From Photobacterium aquimaris (GTDB lineage: Bacteria; Pseudomonadota; Gammaproteobacteria; Enterobacterales; Vibrionaceae), in NCBI RefSeq assembly GCF_002954455.1, contig NZ_MSCC01000001.1:1754691-1801608 (forward strand): a stretch of DNA of 46,918 bases, written 5' to 3'. The notes below the pieces were generated by a model. That model saw only the letters and a list, made by a program, of their open reading frames with translations, was not told the origin of the DNA and did not search any database. Positions 7,559 through 17,129 of this stretch are shown here, piece after piece. Position 1 is the first letter of the stretch. Each line of letters begins with the position of its first letter. Position numbers and translations under genes: made by a program.

Positions 7559-8361
7559 GAATGTAACCTCTTCCATAGTGTTTTAAACATTGTACGTTGA
7601 CAATATTGTGTTGTTTGTATTTGATTAACAGGGACTAATGTCATCAGTGAGTTGGTTATAAATACCTCATCGGCGGCCAACACAGCATCAACACTGAAAT
7701 CACCCACTTGATAGTCATAATTGAGCTCATCAAGCATATTCAGCACTTGCTGACGCATCACCCCTGCAACACCTGTCCGCTGTAGGGCTGGAGTATATAC
7801 AGTATTACCGTGACGCCAAAACAGATTTGCGACTGTGGTTTCAATTACGCGATCGTCCCCATCAAGTGTAATCGCATCGACCCAACCGGCCGTTTCAACT
7901 TCTTGCTTCAATAATACTTGTTCTAGGCGATTAAGATGTTTCATACCTGCAAGCATAGGGCTATTTCCCATTCGTTGCTGACACACACCTAATGTAATCC
8001 CTTGTTGTTGCCATTGCTGATAATGCAATGGCCATTCAAAATCGCTGATAACTACTTGGGTATCGTGACAACCAAGCGGATTATAGCCTCGACCACCACT
8101 ACCGCGACTGATGAGTATTTTAATACCGCCTTTATCAGGGTATTTCAAGGCTAATACCGCAACTTGGCTATATATCTGCTGCCAATTTGGTGCGGAAATC
8201 GCTAGTCGTTGTAAACTCAACTCTAAGCGAGCTAAATGCAATGACCACAACTGAACGCATTGCTGGTCAACCAATATCGTTGTAAAACAACCATCGCCGT
8301 ATTGAGTTGCTCTATCTGTGATAGCAAGTGTTTGTTGCTCACAACCATTGACTAACGCCAT
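7552..8361 (-). CDS. pabC: Aminodeoxychorismate lyase
   Basis: PLP enzyme of fold type IV that converts 4-amino-4-deoxychorismate to p-aminobenzoate and pyruvate for folate synthesis. The family start is clear: MALVNGCEQQTLAITDRATQ matches the E. coli beginning. The ATG at 8361 has AAAGGA seven bases upstream. A longer frame to 8439 would run through the terminator hairpin and is rejected. The motif GMKHLNRLEQ contains the likely PLP lysine, and ETTVANLFWR and GVAGVMRQ are characteristic. At 269 residues it matches the family. It follows fabF across a terminator and overlaps mltG by seven bases. Confidence 0.95.
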   Translation of the reverse strand: MALVNGCEQQTLAITDRATQYGDGCFTTILVDQQCVQLWSLHLARLELSLQRLAISAPNWQQIYSQVAVLALKYPDKGGIKILISRGSGGRGYNPLGCHDTQVVISDFEWPLHYQQWQQQGITLGVCQQRMGNSPMLAGMKHLNRLEQVLLKQEVETAGWVDAITLDGDDRVIETTVANLFWRHGNTVYTPALQRTGVAGVMRQQVLNMLDELNYDYQVGDFSVDAVLAADEVFITNSLMTLVPVNQIQTTQYCQRTMFKTLWKRLHSC

Positions 8362-8382
8362 CGAAGGTCCTTTTTCACAGCT

Positions 8383-8413
8383 AAAAAAATAGCCTGATAT
8401 CGAAATATCAGGC
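8383..8413 (-). terminator. Terminator between fabF and pabC
   Basis: Minus-strand stem GCCTGATAT, loop TTCG, ATATCAGGC, then TA and seven T. It is a nine-base-pair stem capped by a stable UUCG loop. It lies about 53 bases after the fabF stop and before the pabC ribosome-binding site, so part of the fab transcription should stop here. Confidence 0.88.
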
Positions 8414-8465
8414 CATCTAATCATATCAGATTCTGGCAATTATTGCTCAAGAGGCAACAATCAAA

Positions 8466-9704
8466 TTAGATCTTCTTAAACAATAACGAACCGTTAGTGC
8501 CGCCAAAACCGAATGAATTACATAATGCATATTCTAGGTTCGCTTGACGTGCTTCACCTGGAACGTAATCAAGATCACAACCTTCACCTGGGTTATCCAA
8601 GTTAATTGTTGGTGGTACAACTTGATCAACCAAGCTTAGAATCGTAATAATTGATTCAACTGAACCAGCAGCACCTAATAAGTGACCAGTCATTGACTTA
8701 GTAGAAGAGACCATTACATTATAAACTGCACTACCCATAGCGCGCTTGATGCCTAATGTTTCAGCCACATCACCCGCAGGTGTTGATGTGCCGTGTGCAT
8801 TAATGTAACCAATTTGGTCTGCGTTAATGCCAGCATCACGAATACATGCTTCCATTGCCAATGCGCCACCGGAGCCATCAGCACTTGGCGATGTCATATG
8901 GTAAGCATCGCCACTCATACCAAAACCAACTAGCTCTGCGTAGATTTTCGCACCACGTGCTTTCGCATGTTCGTACTCTTCTAGTACGATCACACCAGCG
9001 CCATCACCTAACACGAAACCATCGCGATCTTTGTCCCATGGACGAGAAGCCGCTTGAGGATCATCGTTGCGTGTCGATAACGCTTTAGCAGCAGCAAAGC
9101 CGCCCATGCCTAATTCTGTTGATGCTTTTTCTGCACCACCCGCTAACATAGCGTCAGCATCGCCGTATGCTATCATACGTGCAGCATGGCCAATGTTATG
9201 AAGACCTGTCGTACACGCTGTAGAGATAGCGATATTTGGACCACGTAGACCGTACATGATAGACATGTGGCCTGCGATCATATTAACAATTGTTGATGGA
9301 ACAAAGAACGGACTGATTTTACGTGGTCCTTTGTCCATTAATGTTTGATGGCCAGCTTCAATTAAACCTAAACCACCAATACCAGAACCGATAGCAACAC
9401 CAATACGTGGTGCGTTTTCTTCTGTAACTTCAATACCAGAATCTTTGAACGCTTGTACGCCAGCTGCAACGCCATATTGGATAAATAAATCCATTTTGCG
9501 TGCATCTTTCTTAGACATGTAATCTTCACAATTGAAGTCTTTGATCATTCCGGCAAATTGAGTAGCAAATGCACTTGCATCAAAATGTTGGATGGTACTG
9601 ATACCACTAGTGCCAGACTGTAAAGCTTTCCAAGAAGATTCAACAGAATTACCAACCGGGGTAAGCATACCCATGCCAGTTACAACTACACGACGCTTAG
9701 ACAC
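8466..9704 (-). CDS. fabF: Beta-ketoacyl-ACP synthase II
   Basis: Condenses acyl-ACP with malonyl-ACP in fatty-acid elongation; in enterobacteria it controls cis-vaccenate formation and temperature response. The 412-residue thiolase-fold protein has nucleophile C164 in STACTTG and the two histidines in [11 protein letters not shown] (about 304) and [10 protein letters not shown] (about 341). The start is GTG at 9704, with GGAG nine bases upstream; E. coli fabF also starts with GTG. It follows acpP across a strong terminator and is itself followed by another, so its mRNA level may be set apart from both neighbours. Confidence 0.97.
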   Translation of the reverse strand: MSKRRVVVTGMGMLTPVGNSVESSWKALQSGTSGISTIQHFDASAFATQFAGMIKDFNCEDYMSKKDARKMDLFIQYGVAAGVQAFKDSGIEVTEENAPRIGVAIGSGIGGLGLIEAGHQTLMDKGPRKISPFFVPSTIVNMIAGHMSIMYGLRGPNIAISTACTTGLHNIGHAARMIAYGDADAMLAGGAEKASTELGMGGFAAAKALSTRNDDPQAASRPWDKDRDGFVLGDGAGVIVLEEYEHAKARGAKIYAELVGFGMSGDAYHMTSPSADGSGGALAMEACIRDAGINADQIGYINAHGTSTPAGDVAETLGIKRAMGSAVYNVMVSSTKSMTGHLLGAAGSVESIITILSLVDQVVPPTINLDNPGEGCDLDYVPGEARQANLEYALCNSFGFGGTNGSLLFKKI

Positions 9705-9743
9705 GATTAATTTCTCCGGGAATTGAGGATAAAACGGGAACTG

Positions 9744-9774
9744 AAAAAAAACAGGCGGTCATAATGACCGCCTG
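9744..9774 (-). terminator. Terminator after acpP
   Basis: Minus-strand perfect stem CAGGCGGTCAT/ATGACCGCCTG around a single base, followed by eight T. It lies directly after the acpP stop. It explains how a very abundant acpP mRNA could be made without equal fabF mRNA. Confidence 0.93.
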
Positions 9775-9792
9775 GAGATATTCATTTTTATA

Positions 9793-10026
9793 TTACTGTG
9801 CGCTGTTTACGTAGTCGATTGCAGCTTGAACAGTAGTAATTTTTTCAGCTTCTTCGTCAGGGATTTCTGTATCGAATTCTTCTTCAAGAGCCATTACTAG
9901 TTCAACTGTATCTAGTGAATCAGCACCTAGATCGTCAACGAAAGATGCTTCGTTCTTAACTTCTGCTTCGTCTACGCCTAGTTGCTCAACGATGATTTTT
10001 TTTACGCGTTCTTCGATGTTGCTCAT
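9793..10026 (-). CDS. acpP: Acyl carrier protein
   Basis: Small acidic cytoplasmic carrier of growing acyl chains and a partner of the FabD, FabH, FabG and FabF products encoded around it. The 77 residues are the standard length. The phosphopantetheine attachment serine is S37 in [26 protein letters not shown] lies before the start. The 158-base gap to fabG leaves room for a dedicated promoter, as known for E. coli acpP, and a strong terminator follows. Together these suggest separately boosted expression. Confidence 0.98.
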
Positions 10027-10184
10027 ACTAATATATTTCCTTTAACAAGAATTCGCTAATGCGATTTGTTGTAGTTTATTCATTACAGCAAAAGTTGCAA
10101 TACTCATAATGCTGGTCAAACCACGATTTAACCAGAAAAATAGTTCAATTTGACTTGAATCATGAAGTATTACAAAGAAATTGC

Positions 10185-10919
10185 TTAAATCATATACATG
10201 CCGCCGTTAACGTGCAATGTTTCGCCTGTTATATAAGCAGCGTCATCAGAGGCTAAAAAAGCAACAGCTGCTGCAATTTCACGCGGATCGCCTAAACGAC
10301 CAGCAGGAACATTTGCTAACGTTGCTGCGCGTTGATCGTCATTTAACGCTTTTGTCATATCAGTTTCAATGAAACCAGGCGCAACAGCGTTAACAGTGAT
10401 GCCACGAGAAGCAACTTCACGCGCCATTGATTTGGTAAAACCTAATAGACCAGCTTTTGCTGCGGCGTAATTAGTTTGACCAGCATTCCCCATCGTACCA
10501 ACAACAGAACCAATGCTAATGATGCGACCATTACGCTTTTTCATCATAGCACGCAGTACCGCTTTAGACAGACGGAATACAGACGTTAGGTTGGTATCCA
10601 TGATATCTTGCCATTCGTCATCTTTCATACGCATTAATAGATTATCACGAGTAATACCGGCGTTATTTACTAGAATATCAATATCGCCATATTGTTCTTT
10701 AATTTGCTTTAATGTTGTCTCAATTGACTCTGGTGAAGTTACGTTTAACGCAAAACCTTTACCGTGATCGCCAAGATACGCACTAATAGCGTCAGCACCG
10801 CTTTCTGATGTTGCTGTACCAATAACTGTTGCGCCGCGCTCAACTAAAATGTCGGCAATAGCACGACCAATACCGCGGCTCGCACCTGTAACTAGTGCAA
10901 TTTTACCTTCCAGGCTCAT
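10185..10919 (-). CDS. fabG: 3-oxoacyl-ACP reductase
   Basis: NADPH-dependent short-chain dehydrogenase that reduces 3-oxoacyl-ACP in each elongation cycle. The 244 residues include the nucleotide-binding TGASRGIG (11-18), NNAG near 87, the catalytic Ser in [11 protein letters not shown], the YAAAK motif, and the C-terminal [13 protein letters not shown] typical of FabG. It lies 23 bases after fabD with AGAGGA upstream, so the two are probably cotranscribed. Confidence 0.98.
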   Translation of the reverse strand: MSLEGKIALVTGASRGIGRAIADILVERGATVIGTATSESGADAISAYLGDHGKGFALNVTSPESIETTLKQIKEQYGDIDILVNNAGITRDNLLMRMKDDEWQDIMDTNLTSVFRLSKAVLRAMMKKRNGRIISIGSVVGTMGNAGQTNYAAAKAGLLGFTKSMAREVASRGITVNAVAPGFIETDMTKALNDDQRAATLANVPAGRLGDPREIAAAVAFLASDDAAYITGETLHVNGGMYMI

Positions 10920-10942
10920 TGTAAATCCTCTTTAAAGCTTAA

Positions 10943-11872
10943 TTACTTCGCCAGTGCTGCAGTTAATGATGCAGCATCATTTACCGCTGCGCCGCCAAGT
11001 GCACGATCAATACGTTTAGTTAGGCCCGTTAATACTTTACCCGGTCCCATTTCTAGCAACTCTTCAATGCCTTCAGACGCCATACGTTCTACAGACTCAG
11101 TCCAACGTACTGGATTGTATAGTTGTTTAACAAGTGCCAATTTAATTGCAACAGGATCAGTTTCAGTCGCTACATCTGCATTATTAATCACAGGGATTGT
11201 CGGCGCATTAAATGCTAAACCTTCTAATGCAATTGCTAGTTTATCTGCAGCTGGCTTCATTAATGCACAATGTGAAGGTACTGATACTGGCAATGGTAAT
11301 GCACGCTTAGCACCAGCTTCTTTACACAATACGTTAGCACGCTCTACTGCTTCTTTGTTACCCGCTATCACAACTTGACCAGGCGAGTTAAAGTTAACCG
11401 GTGAACATACTTGATCTTCAGCCGCTTGCGCACATGCTGCTGCAATCGCATCGTTATCAAGACCAATAATTGCAGACATAGCGCCTACACCAGCAGGCAC
11501 AGCTTCTTGCATTAGCTTACCGCGTAGTTCAACTAACTTAACCGCAGCTTGGAAATCAATCACACCTGCACATACAAGCGCAGAGTACTCGCCTAAGCTG
11601 TGTCCAGCTAAAACAGCAGGCTGTTCACCGCCCTGTTGTTGCCATACTCGCCAAATTGCCACAGATGCTGTTAATAATGCCGGCTGTGTACATTGAGTTT
11701 GATTTAAATCTTCAACTGGACCATTTTGTACTAATGCCCATAGGTCGTAACCTAACGCATCAGAGGCTTCAGCAAACGTCTGCTTAACCACATCAAATTG
11801 CTCTGCTAAATCAGCAAGCATGCCAACAGTTTGAGAACCCTGTCCAGGGAAAACAATCGCGAACTTAGACAT
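10943..11872 (-). CDS. fabD: Malonyl-CoA:ACP transacylase
   Basis: Transfers malonyl from CoA to acyl carrier protein, supplying the extender for fatty-acid synthesis. The 309 residues begin with FPGQGSQTVGM. The nucleophile S92 lies in GHSLGEYSALV, and the partner histidine near 200 in VPSHCALMKPAA. The C-terminus carries the family's LLEMGPGKVLTGL motif. A 135-base gap separates it from fabH. That gap holds a 16-bp palindrome just upstream of this gene, so fabD may have its own promoter. Confidence 0.97.
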   Translation of the reverse strand: MSKFAIVFPGQGSQTVGMLADLAEQFDVVKQTFAEASDALGYDLWALVQNGPVEDLNQTQCTQPALLTASVAIWRVWQQQGGEQPAVLAGHSLGEYSALVCAGVIDFQAAVKLVELRGKLMQEAVPAGVGAMSAIIGLDNDAIAAACAQAAEDQVCSPVNFNSPGQVVIAGNKEAVERANVLCKEAGAKRALPLPVSVPSHCALMKPAADKLAIALEGLAFNAPTIPVINNADVATETDPVAIKLALVKQLYNPVRWTESVERMASEGIEELLEMGPGKVLTGLTKRIDRALGGAAVNDAASLTAALAK

Positions 11873-11894
11873 TTGAGAATCCTTATTCTTTATA

Positions 11895-11910
11895 TACTGA
11901 TCGTTCAGTA
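11895..11910. promoter_or_regulatory. Palindrome upstream of fabD, possible operator
   Basis: TACTGATCGTTCAGTA is two perfect 6-base half-sites around TCGT, 23-38 bases before the fabD start codon. Spacing and symmetry suggest a dimeric repressor of TetR type. No lipid regulator site that I know matches it exactly, so the assignment is a guess. Confidence 0.35.
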
Positions 11911-11983
11911 AAATTAATAGCTAATAAGACAGCGTTTACTATATTCAACCTTCTGCCTTATCGCAAAATTCTTTTAGCGACGC

Positions 11984-12009
11984 AAACTAAACCCATTCGA
12001 GTTTAGTTT
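11984..12009 (-). terminator. Hairpin at the fabH stop codon, possible weak terminator
   Basis: Minus-strand stem AAACTAAAC/GTTTAGTTT with an eight-base loop, overlapping the fabH stop by two bases. There is no long U-run, so it may be a weak terminator or a processing or stability element between fabH and fabD. Confidence 0.4.
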
Positions 12010-12964
12010 AAAATTTCACCAGTGCTGAGCCCCAAGTGAAACCACCACCAAACGCTTCTAATAATAGCGTTTGACCGCGTTGAATACGGCCATCACGTAC
12101 TGCTTCATCTAACGCAGTCGGTACCGTTGCCGCTGAAGTGTTACCATGGCGATCAAGCGTCACAACTACTTGATCCATAGACATTGATAACTTTTTCGCT
12201 GTCGCGGAAATAATACGCATATTTGCTTGGTGTGGCACTAACCAATCAAGCTCAGATTTATCCATATTATTTTCAGCAAGCGTGCTTTTTACTAAGTTCG
12301 ATAACTGGGTTACCGCCACTTTAAACACTTCATTACCAGCCATGTAAAGCCATGTATTAGCGTCAAAATCTTTACCGTGTTCTGGCACAGCAAGGCTTAA
12401 TAAACCACCAAAATGACCATCCGCATACAGATGTGTTGAAATGATCCCTGGCTCTTCACTCGCGCCAATAACGACCGCACCAGCTGCATCACCAAATAGG
12501 ATAACCGTTGAACGATCTTGTGGATCACAGCAATGAGACAGTGCATCAGAGCCAATCACGAGTACGTTTTTCGCCATACCCGTTTTAATATGCTGATCAG
12601 CAACACTCAGAGCATACACAAAGCCAGTACATGCCGCTGATAAATCAAACGCAGGACAGCCTTTTATGTCTAACATTCCTTGCACTTGGCAAGCAGCGGA
12701 GGGGAATGAATGGCTTGCGCTAGAAGTAGCAACAATAATCAGATCGATATCTTCTTTATTGATACCAGCCATCTCTATTGCATTTAACGACGCTTGGTAG
12801 CCCATAACGGCAACGGTTTCATCTTTAGATGCAATACGACGCTCACGAATACCTGTACGCGCAACAATCCACTCATCACTTGTTTCTACCATTTTTTCTA
12901 AGTCCGCATTTGAACGTACTTGTTGTGGCAGGTAGCTGCCAGTTCCTAGAATTTTGCTATACAT
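12008..12964 (-). CDS. fabH: Beta-ketoacyl-ACP synthase III
   Basis: Starts fatty-acid synthesis by condensing acetyl-CoA with malonyl-ACP. The 318 residues match the family. The catalytic triad is visible: C112 in SAACTGF, H245 in VPHQAN and N275 in HGNTSAA. The N-terminal [13 protein letters not shown] and C-terminal [18 protein letters not shown] are typical. It starts five bases after plsX, in the same order as in E. coli. Confidence 0.97.
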   Translation of the reverse strand: MYSKILGTGSYLPQQVRSNADLEKMVETSDEWIVARTGIRERRIASKDETVAVMGYQASLNAIEMAGINKEDIDLIIVATSSASHSFPSAACQVQGMLDIKGCPAFDLSAACTGFVYALSVADQHIKTGMAKNVLVIGSDALSHCCDPQDRSTVILFGDAAGAVVIGASEEPGIISTHLYADGHFGGLLSLAVPEHGKDFDANTWLYMAGNEVFKVAVTQLSNLVKSTLAENNMDKSELDWLVPHQANMRIISATAKKLSMSMDQVVVTLDRHGNTSAATVPTALDEAVRDGRIQRGQTLLLEAFGGGFTWGSALVKF

Positions 12965-12969
12965 GAAGA

Positions 12970-13992
12970 CTAATAATGCCTCTCTAGTAAGACCTCTTCC
13001 AGACGGTCACTGATTTTCATCGGTATTTGGCGTTTAATCTCATAAACCGCTTGGCTTATGGCATTCTCCAAAGCTGTGGTGTCAGCACTTCCGTGGCTTT
13101 TCACTACTATACCGCGTAATCCTAACAGACTTGCGCCATTATACTGGTCGGGGTTCAATTGTTGTAAGCTATTAAACAGCTCACGAAACAGCCATTTAGC
13201 AATCAATCGCTTAAATGGATTACGACCAATATTACGCTTAATACAATCAATGAACAGGTTAGCCACCCCTTCACTGGTTTTTAAACTCACATTACCGACA
13301 AAACCATCACATACAATCACATCTGCTTTATCTGAATACAATTGGTGACCTTCAATATAACCAATGTAATTAATATCAGCTGATTGAGTTAACATTTCAG
13401 CACAACGCTTAACCAAATCGTTGCCTTTAATCGATTCTTCACCAATATTGAGTAATGCGACTCGAGGTGCTGTACCTAATGTTTGTTCAGCAACGACCGA
13501 CCCCATAACGGCAAATTGAAATAAGGTATCAGCATCGCAGGAAACATTGGCACCCAAATCTAATAACCAAGTATGATTAGCATTACGATTAGGGATCTCT
13601 GAAATTAAAGCAGGACGTTCAACACCAGGAAGTTGTTTAAGCACATAGCGAGATAGCGCCATCAGTGCGCCAGTATTACCAGCACTAACACAGGCATCTG
13701 CATCACCTGTTGCAACAGCATCTAATGCCATTCGCATCGAAGAACCTTTGCTATGACGTAATGCTTGAGATGGACGTGTTTCGTTGGCTATAACGTTATC
13801 GCAATGGACGATTGATAGCCGAGGATGATTGAGCTTATTTAGAAGAGTAAGTTGCGCAGTGATAGCACTTATATCACCAAAAAGAATGAGTTTGAGCTCA
13901 GGCGAATGCAACAGTGCCTGCACGGCGGCAGGCACTGTTACTTGAGGACCGAAATCCCCGCCCATTGCATCAAGTGCAACGGTAAGACCCAT
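12970..13992 (-). CDS. plsX: Phosphate acyltransferase PlsX
   Basis: Makes acyl-phosphate from acyl-ACP for phospholipid synthesis; peripheral to the membrane. The start [15 protein letters not shown] and the motifs [27 protein letters not shown] and [15 protein letters not shown] are diagnostic. I use the ATG at 13992; a TTG one codon upstream is also open, but ATG is favoured with AAGG about 11 bases before it. At 340 residues it is close to the usual size. It lies between rpmF and fabH, as in E. coli. Confidence 0.96.
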   Translation of the reverse strand: MGLTVALDAMGGDFGPQVTVPAAVQALLHSPELKLILFGDISAITAQLTLLNKLNHPRLSIVHCDNVIANETRPSQALRHSKGSSMRMALDAVATGDADACVSAGNTGALMALSRYVLKQLPGVERPALISEIPNRNANHTWLLDLGANVSCDADTLFQFAVMGSVVAEQTLGTAPRVALLNIGEESIKGNDLVKRCAEMLTQSADINYIGYIEGHQLYSDKADVIVCDGFVGNVSLKTSEGVANLFIDCIKRNIGRNPFKRLIAKWLFRELFNSLQQLNPDQYNGASLLGLRGIVVKSHGSADTTALENAISQAVYEIKRQIPMKISDRLEEVLLERHY

Positions 13993-14004
13993 CAAGGTTC
14001 AACC

Positions 14005-14175
14005 TTACTTGTTGATAACCTTACGGCCACGGTAGAAACCGTCAGCTGTCACGTGGTGACGTAGGTGAGTTTCACCTGATGCTGAATCTACAGATACTGC
14101 TGCTGTAGTTAGTGCATCATGTGAACGACGCATACCACGTGCTGCACGTGATTTTTTGCTCTTTTGTACGGCCAT
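14005..14175 (-). CDS. rpmF: Ribosomal protein bL32
   Basis: A 56-residue basic protein of the large ribosomal subunit. It begins [20 protein letters not shown] and contains [19 protein letters not shown], both typical of bL32. This version has no zinc-finger cysteines, as is usual in gammaproteobacteria. It lies 20 bases after yceD, with an AGGAG-type site upstream (CAGGAGTAG), and 12 bases before plsX. The yceD-rpmF-plsX pairing is conserved widely. Confidence 0.96.
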   Translation of the reverse strand: MAVQKSKKSRAARGMRRSHDALTTAAVSVDSASGETHLRHHVTADGFYRGRKVINK

Positions 14176-14195
14176 TAACCCTACTCCTGTTAAAT

Positions 14196-14714
14196 TTAAC
14201 TTTTAAGATTTTTCAATACTGCAAACGGATTCGGACGCTCATCAGCAACGGGAATATCACCAAAAGACAAGTTATGCGTGCCGATCTTACAATCGTCATC
14301 ATCATGTCTTGCTACTTGTGGTAACTCTAACATCAATTCATCTTCGATGATTTCAATTAGATTAATATCACCATTTTCGTCGACAATTGTCGGCTCATAG
14401 GCTTCCGGTAACTTGTCAATAGCCTCTTCATCACGAACCGGACTATAACAGAATTCAACACTAATTGTGTGTGGAAATTCTTCCTGGCATCTCTGACAGG
14501 TCAACATCACATCTACACTTGCGTTTCCGCGCATGAAAGGAATACGACGTTGGTCAAGGTCAAAAGACAAGTTGACGTTTGCATCACTTATTACGCTCTG
14601 GGTTGAACCAGCTAAACGAGACAGAAGATCCGCTTTGATGATGCCATCATAGTCGAGTCTTTTCTGTGCTGTGCGTACTGGATCTACCTTTAGCGGCAAT
14701 TTTACCTTTTGCAT
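14196..14714 (-). CDS. yceD: DUF177 protein YceD, 23S rRNA accumulation factor
   Basis: Cytoplasmic protein of 172 residues needed in E. coli and plants for normal 23S rRNA accumulation; the mechanism is incompletely known. The family core is visible: the N-terminal [19 protein letters not shown], the [12 protein letters not shown] segment and the acidic [15 protein letters not shown]. The C-terminal [12 protein letters not shown] motif is typical. It is the first gene of the minus-strand lipid operon, directly upstream of rpmF. Confidence 0.93.
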   Translation of the reverse strand: MQKVKLPLKVDPVRTAQKRLDYDGIIKADLLSRLAGSTQSVISDANVNLSFDLDQRRIPFMRGNASVDVMLTCQRCQEEFPHTISVEFCYSPVRDEEAIDKLPEAYEPTIVDENGDINLIEIIEDELMLELPQVARHDDDDCKIGTHNLSFGDIPVADERPNPFAVLKNLKS

Positions 14715-15094
14715 AGGGCGCGAATATTAGCCTTATAGTCTGGTTGAGTCAAAGGAAATGTGCCTGAATTAACGGCTTTTGAGTAATTCTCATGCTGCCA
14801 TGAAAATTCATTCCCTCTCCTCATTAAAAAGTTTTTATTTCTCCGCCACTCAATCACTTGATGATTGCTGATAAAATGACAAGAGATCACTTAATCATCG
14901 TTTAAATGATAGCCAATAATGGTTCTATTTAAATTAAAATCAATGATTGCCGCTTATAATACCATTGTGCTGTAACGATGACATCGTCTGTCTGCACCGA
15001 AACCTAAACAATCACAAAACTATGCTCACTAGCATTGCTGCTCGGTGATGGTTACACTCATTAGTAGTTATTCATTTTGATAAAGAAATAGTCT
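14715..15094. other. Divergent intergenic region between yceD and maf
   Basis: About 380 bases that should hold promoters for the minus-strand yceD operon and the plus-strand maf gene. A perfect TATAAT lies at 14955-14960, with only a weak -35 (TTAAAA) 15 bases upstream. A 62-codon minus-strand ORF overlapping the yceD start has no family signature and is not called. Confidence 0.45.
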
Positions 15095-15676
15095 ATGAAC
15101 CAGTCACTTGTTCTTGCATCTACCTCTCCATTTCGTAAAAGCTTACTAGAAAAGCTTCAGCTACCGTTTACGACGGCAAATCCAAATGTAGATGAAGCGA
15201 TATTAAAAAATGAGTCAGCCACGGCGCTCGTGAAGCGATTAGCACAAGCCAAAGCACTGGCTTGTGCATCAGATTACCCTAATCATCTTATTATAGGTTC
15301 AGACCAAGTATGTGTCATTGATGATAAGATTTTAGGTAAACCTCATACTGAAGTTAATGCGTGTGCACAATTACGTGCTGCCAGCGGCAAGGTGGTTACT
15401 TTTTATACCGGGTTGTGTTTATATAATACTCGCACTGAAACGACCCAAGTTATTTGTGAACCGTTTCATGTTCATTTTAGAACTCTCACTGAAAATGAGA
15501 TTGCCCATTATGTCACTAAAGAGCAACCTCTTTACTGTGCTGGCAGTTTTAAAAGTGAAGGCTTAGGCATAGCCTTATTTGATAGATTAGAAGGACGAGA
15601 TCCTAATACACTCGTTGGCTTGCCACTTATTGCCCTGCGAGAAATGCTGGCCAATGAACAAATTTCAGTTTTATAA
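15095..15676 (+). CDS. yceF: Maf-family nucleotide pyrophosphatase, YceF type
   Basis: House-cleaning enzyme that hydrolyses modified nucleoside triphosphates; the YceF subgroup prefers 7-methyl-GTP. The 193 residues start [20 protein letters not shown], the Maf signature, followed by NVDE, GSDQVCV, LGKPH and YTGLCL. The C-terminal [20 protein letters not shown] and [10 protein letters not shown] are characteristic. It is transcribed away from yceD and converges on rluC across a perfect bidirectional hairpin. The subgroup choice rests on the location next to yceD and rluC, as in E. coli. Confidence 0.93.
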   Translation: MNQSLVLASTSPFRKSLLEKLQLPFTTANPNVDEAILKNESATALVKRLAQAKALACASDYPNHLIIGSDQVCVIDDKILGKPHTEVNACAQLRAASGKVVTFYTGLCLYNTRTETTQVICEPFHVHFRTLTENEIAHYVTKEQPLYCAGSFKSEGLGIALFDRLEGRDPNTLVGLPLIALREMLANEQISVL

Positions 15677-15680
15677 CAAT

Positions 15681-15715
15681 AAACAAGGCGAACATAATGT
15701 TCGCCTTGTTTATTT
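15681..15715. terminator. Bidirectional terminator between maf and rluC
   Basis: A 15-bp perfect stem (AAACAAGGCGAACAT and its complement, 15681-15695 with 15697-15711) around one base, bordered by T-rich DNA on the plus strand and by A-rich DNA on the other side. It serves both convergent genes. Confidence 0.92.
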
Positions 15716-15747
15716 GTTTTATCCTGCCCCTTACTGCATTGAGGCAG

Positions 15748-16692
15748 TTAAAAAGTACGCAATTTCGCTAAGCAGCGTTCTAGCACAGGTTCCATTGGCG
15801 CACTAATATCCATTAACTCATCAGTATTAGGATGAGTAAATCTAATATTTGCAGCGTGCAGGAACAATCGTCCTAAACCAGCTTTTTTAGTGTAAGCATC
15901 AAATCGTGGATCACCATAACGATCATCCCAAGCAATAGGATGGCCTTCATATTGGCAATGAACACGAATTTGGTGAGTACGACCTGTTACAGGGCTCGCT
16001 TGAACCAACGTCGCTTGTGCAAAACGCTCAAGCACTTTAAAACGTGTATCTGAAGCTTTACCTTGTGGGTTAACACGCACAATGCTGTTGACTTCATTTT
16101 TCAATAACGGCGCAGTGACTCGCTTACAATTTGCCTTCCATTCCCCCATCACTAAGGCAAAATAATATTTCTGTACCGTTTTTTCTCTAAATTGCTCTTG
16201 CAGTTTACGTAACGCAGAACGTTTCTTAGCAACCAACAAGATGCCTGATGTATCACGGTCAATACGGTGTACTAACTCAAGATATCGCGCATCAGGACGT
16301 AATGCACGTAACGCTTCAATCGCACCAAACTTCAAACCACTGCCGCCATGAACAGCAGTGCCTGATGGCTTATTTAAAATCAACACATGATCATCTTCAT
16401 AGATAATGCATGATTCAAGTTCAGCCACTTTATTAAGTTTGGTGCTGATCGGTGCTTGCTCATCTTTCTCAGGAACAAAAACCGGCGGGACACGTACGAG
16501 ATCACCATCCTGCAATTTATATTCAGGTTTAATACGTTTTTTGTTTACTCGCACCTCGCCTTTACGCAAAATACGGTAAATCATACTTTTTGGTACATTT
16601 TTAAGCCTAGCACGGAGAAAATTATCGATCCGTTGGCCAGCAAAATCATCGGTAATATCGATGAATTGCACTTTAGGTTTATCTTCTGTCAT
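15748..16692 (-). CDS. rluC: 23S rRNA pseudouridine synthase RluC
   Basis: Makes pseudouridines in 23S rRNA (positions 955, 2504 and 2580 in E. coli). An S4 RNA-binding domain (about 15-75; QRIDNFLRARLKNVPKSMIYRIL) is followed by the RluA-type catalytic domain, with the catalytic aspartate in HRIDRDTSG and the motifs NKPSGTAVHGGSGL, SPVTGRTHQIRVH and DDRYGD. The start at 16692 (MTEDKPKVQFIDI) fits the E. coli N-terminus. An ATG at 16713 would add seven residues; neither has a strong ribosome-binding site. It is divergent from rne, as in other gammaproteobacteria. Confidence 0.95.
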   Translation of the reverse strand: MTEDKPKVQFIDITDDFAGQRIDNFLRARLKNVPKSMIYRILRKGEVRVNKKRIKPEYKLQDGDLVRVPPVFVPEKDEQAPISTKLNKVAELESCIIYEDDHVLILNKPSGTAVHGGSGLKFGAIEALRALRPDARYLELVHRIDRDTSGILLVAKKRSALRKLQEQFREKTVQKYYFALVMGEWKANCKRVTAPLLKNEVNSIVRVNPQGKASDTRFKVLERFAQATLVQASPVTGRTHQIRVHCQYEGHPIAWDDRYGDPRFDAYTKKAGLGRLFLHAANIRFTHPNTDELMDISAPMEPVLERCLAKLRTF

Positions 16693-16839
16693 AAGTTTGA
16701 TTGTACCATGCAAATAAAGCAGATTGCCGCAAAAAAGTGAGCCTGCTATGATTGCATTCTAGAATAAGTTTTTTTGCTTATTTTACTGACAAGGTGAGCA
16801 CGCTCTCATCATTTCGGCTATTTTATATACAACTCAGGT

Positions 16840-17129
16840 GATAAACGCAGCACGTGGCGTAAGACGTTATGGTTATCGGAGTTTTTTTTAGCCCGTCAGA
16901 TTACAGATTTTTTTGATGTAACAGATACAACCACACCTCGATGTGGTGATACCAGCTGTGTGTTTCAGATCTAACCATCTCGACATAGTTGGCTAATACG
17001 TGTGGCCATAGAGCACTCCTGCATTCCAACCGTGAGGTTGCACCCGTACATAAGACTTGGAGTCAGGCACCATCAAAAAATTGATGTAATTAGCGGCGCT
17101 AATACAACAACAATAATGAGTACAATATA
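16840..17129 (+). promoter_or_regulatory. rne 5' UTR autoregulatory element (rne5-like)
   Basis: The long leader of RNase E mRNA, through which the enzyme controls its own synthesis in E. coli. Conserved islands match the E. coli leader as I remember it: GGCGTAAGACGT at 16855-16866, AACCGTGAGGTTG at 17028-17040 and AATAATGAGTA just before the start codon. CAACC/GGTTG forms a hairpin with a GTGA loop inside an outer ACTCC/GGAGT pairing (17015-17019 with 17059-17063). The spacer between rluC and rne is 437 bases, comparable to the E. coli case. Confidence 0.75.

Noticed and set aside
8362..8439. Longer pabC start at 8439
   Set aside because: The extension would translate through the fabF terminator hairpin; the ATG at 8361 has a good ribosome-binding site and matches the family N-terminus.
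13852..14064. Plus-strand ORF across the plsX-rpmF junction
   Set aside because: Antisense to two well-supported genes with no independent signal.
14702..14890. Minus-strand 62-codon ORF before yceD
   Set aside because: Overlaps the yceD start, has no recognisable motif, and lies in the expected promoter region.
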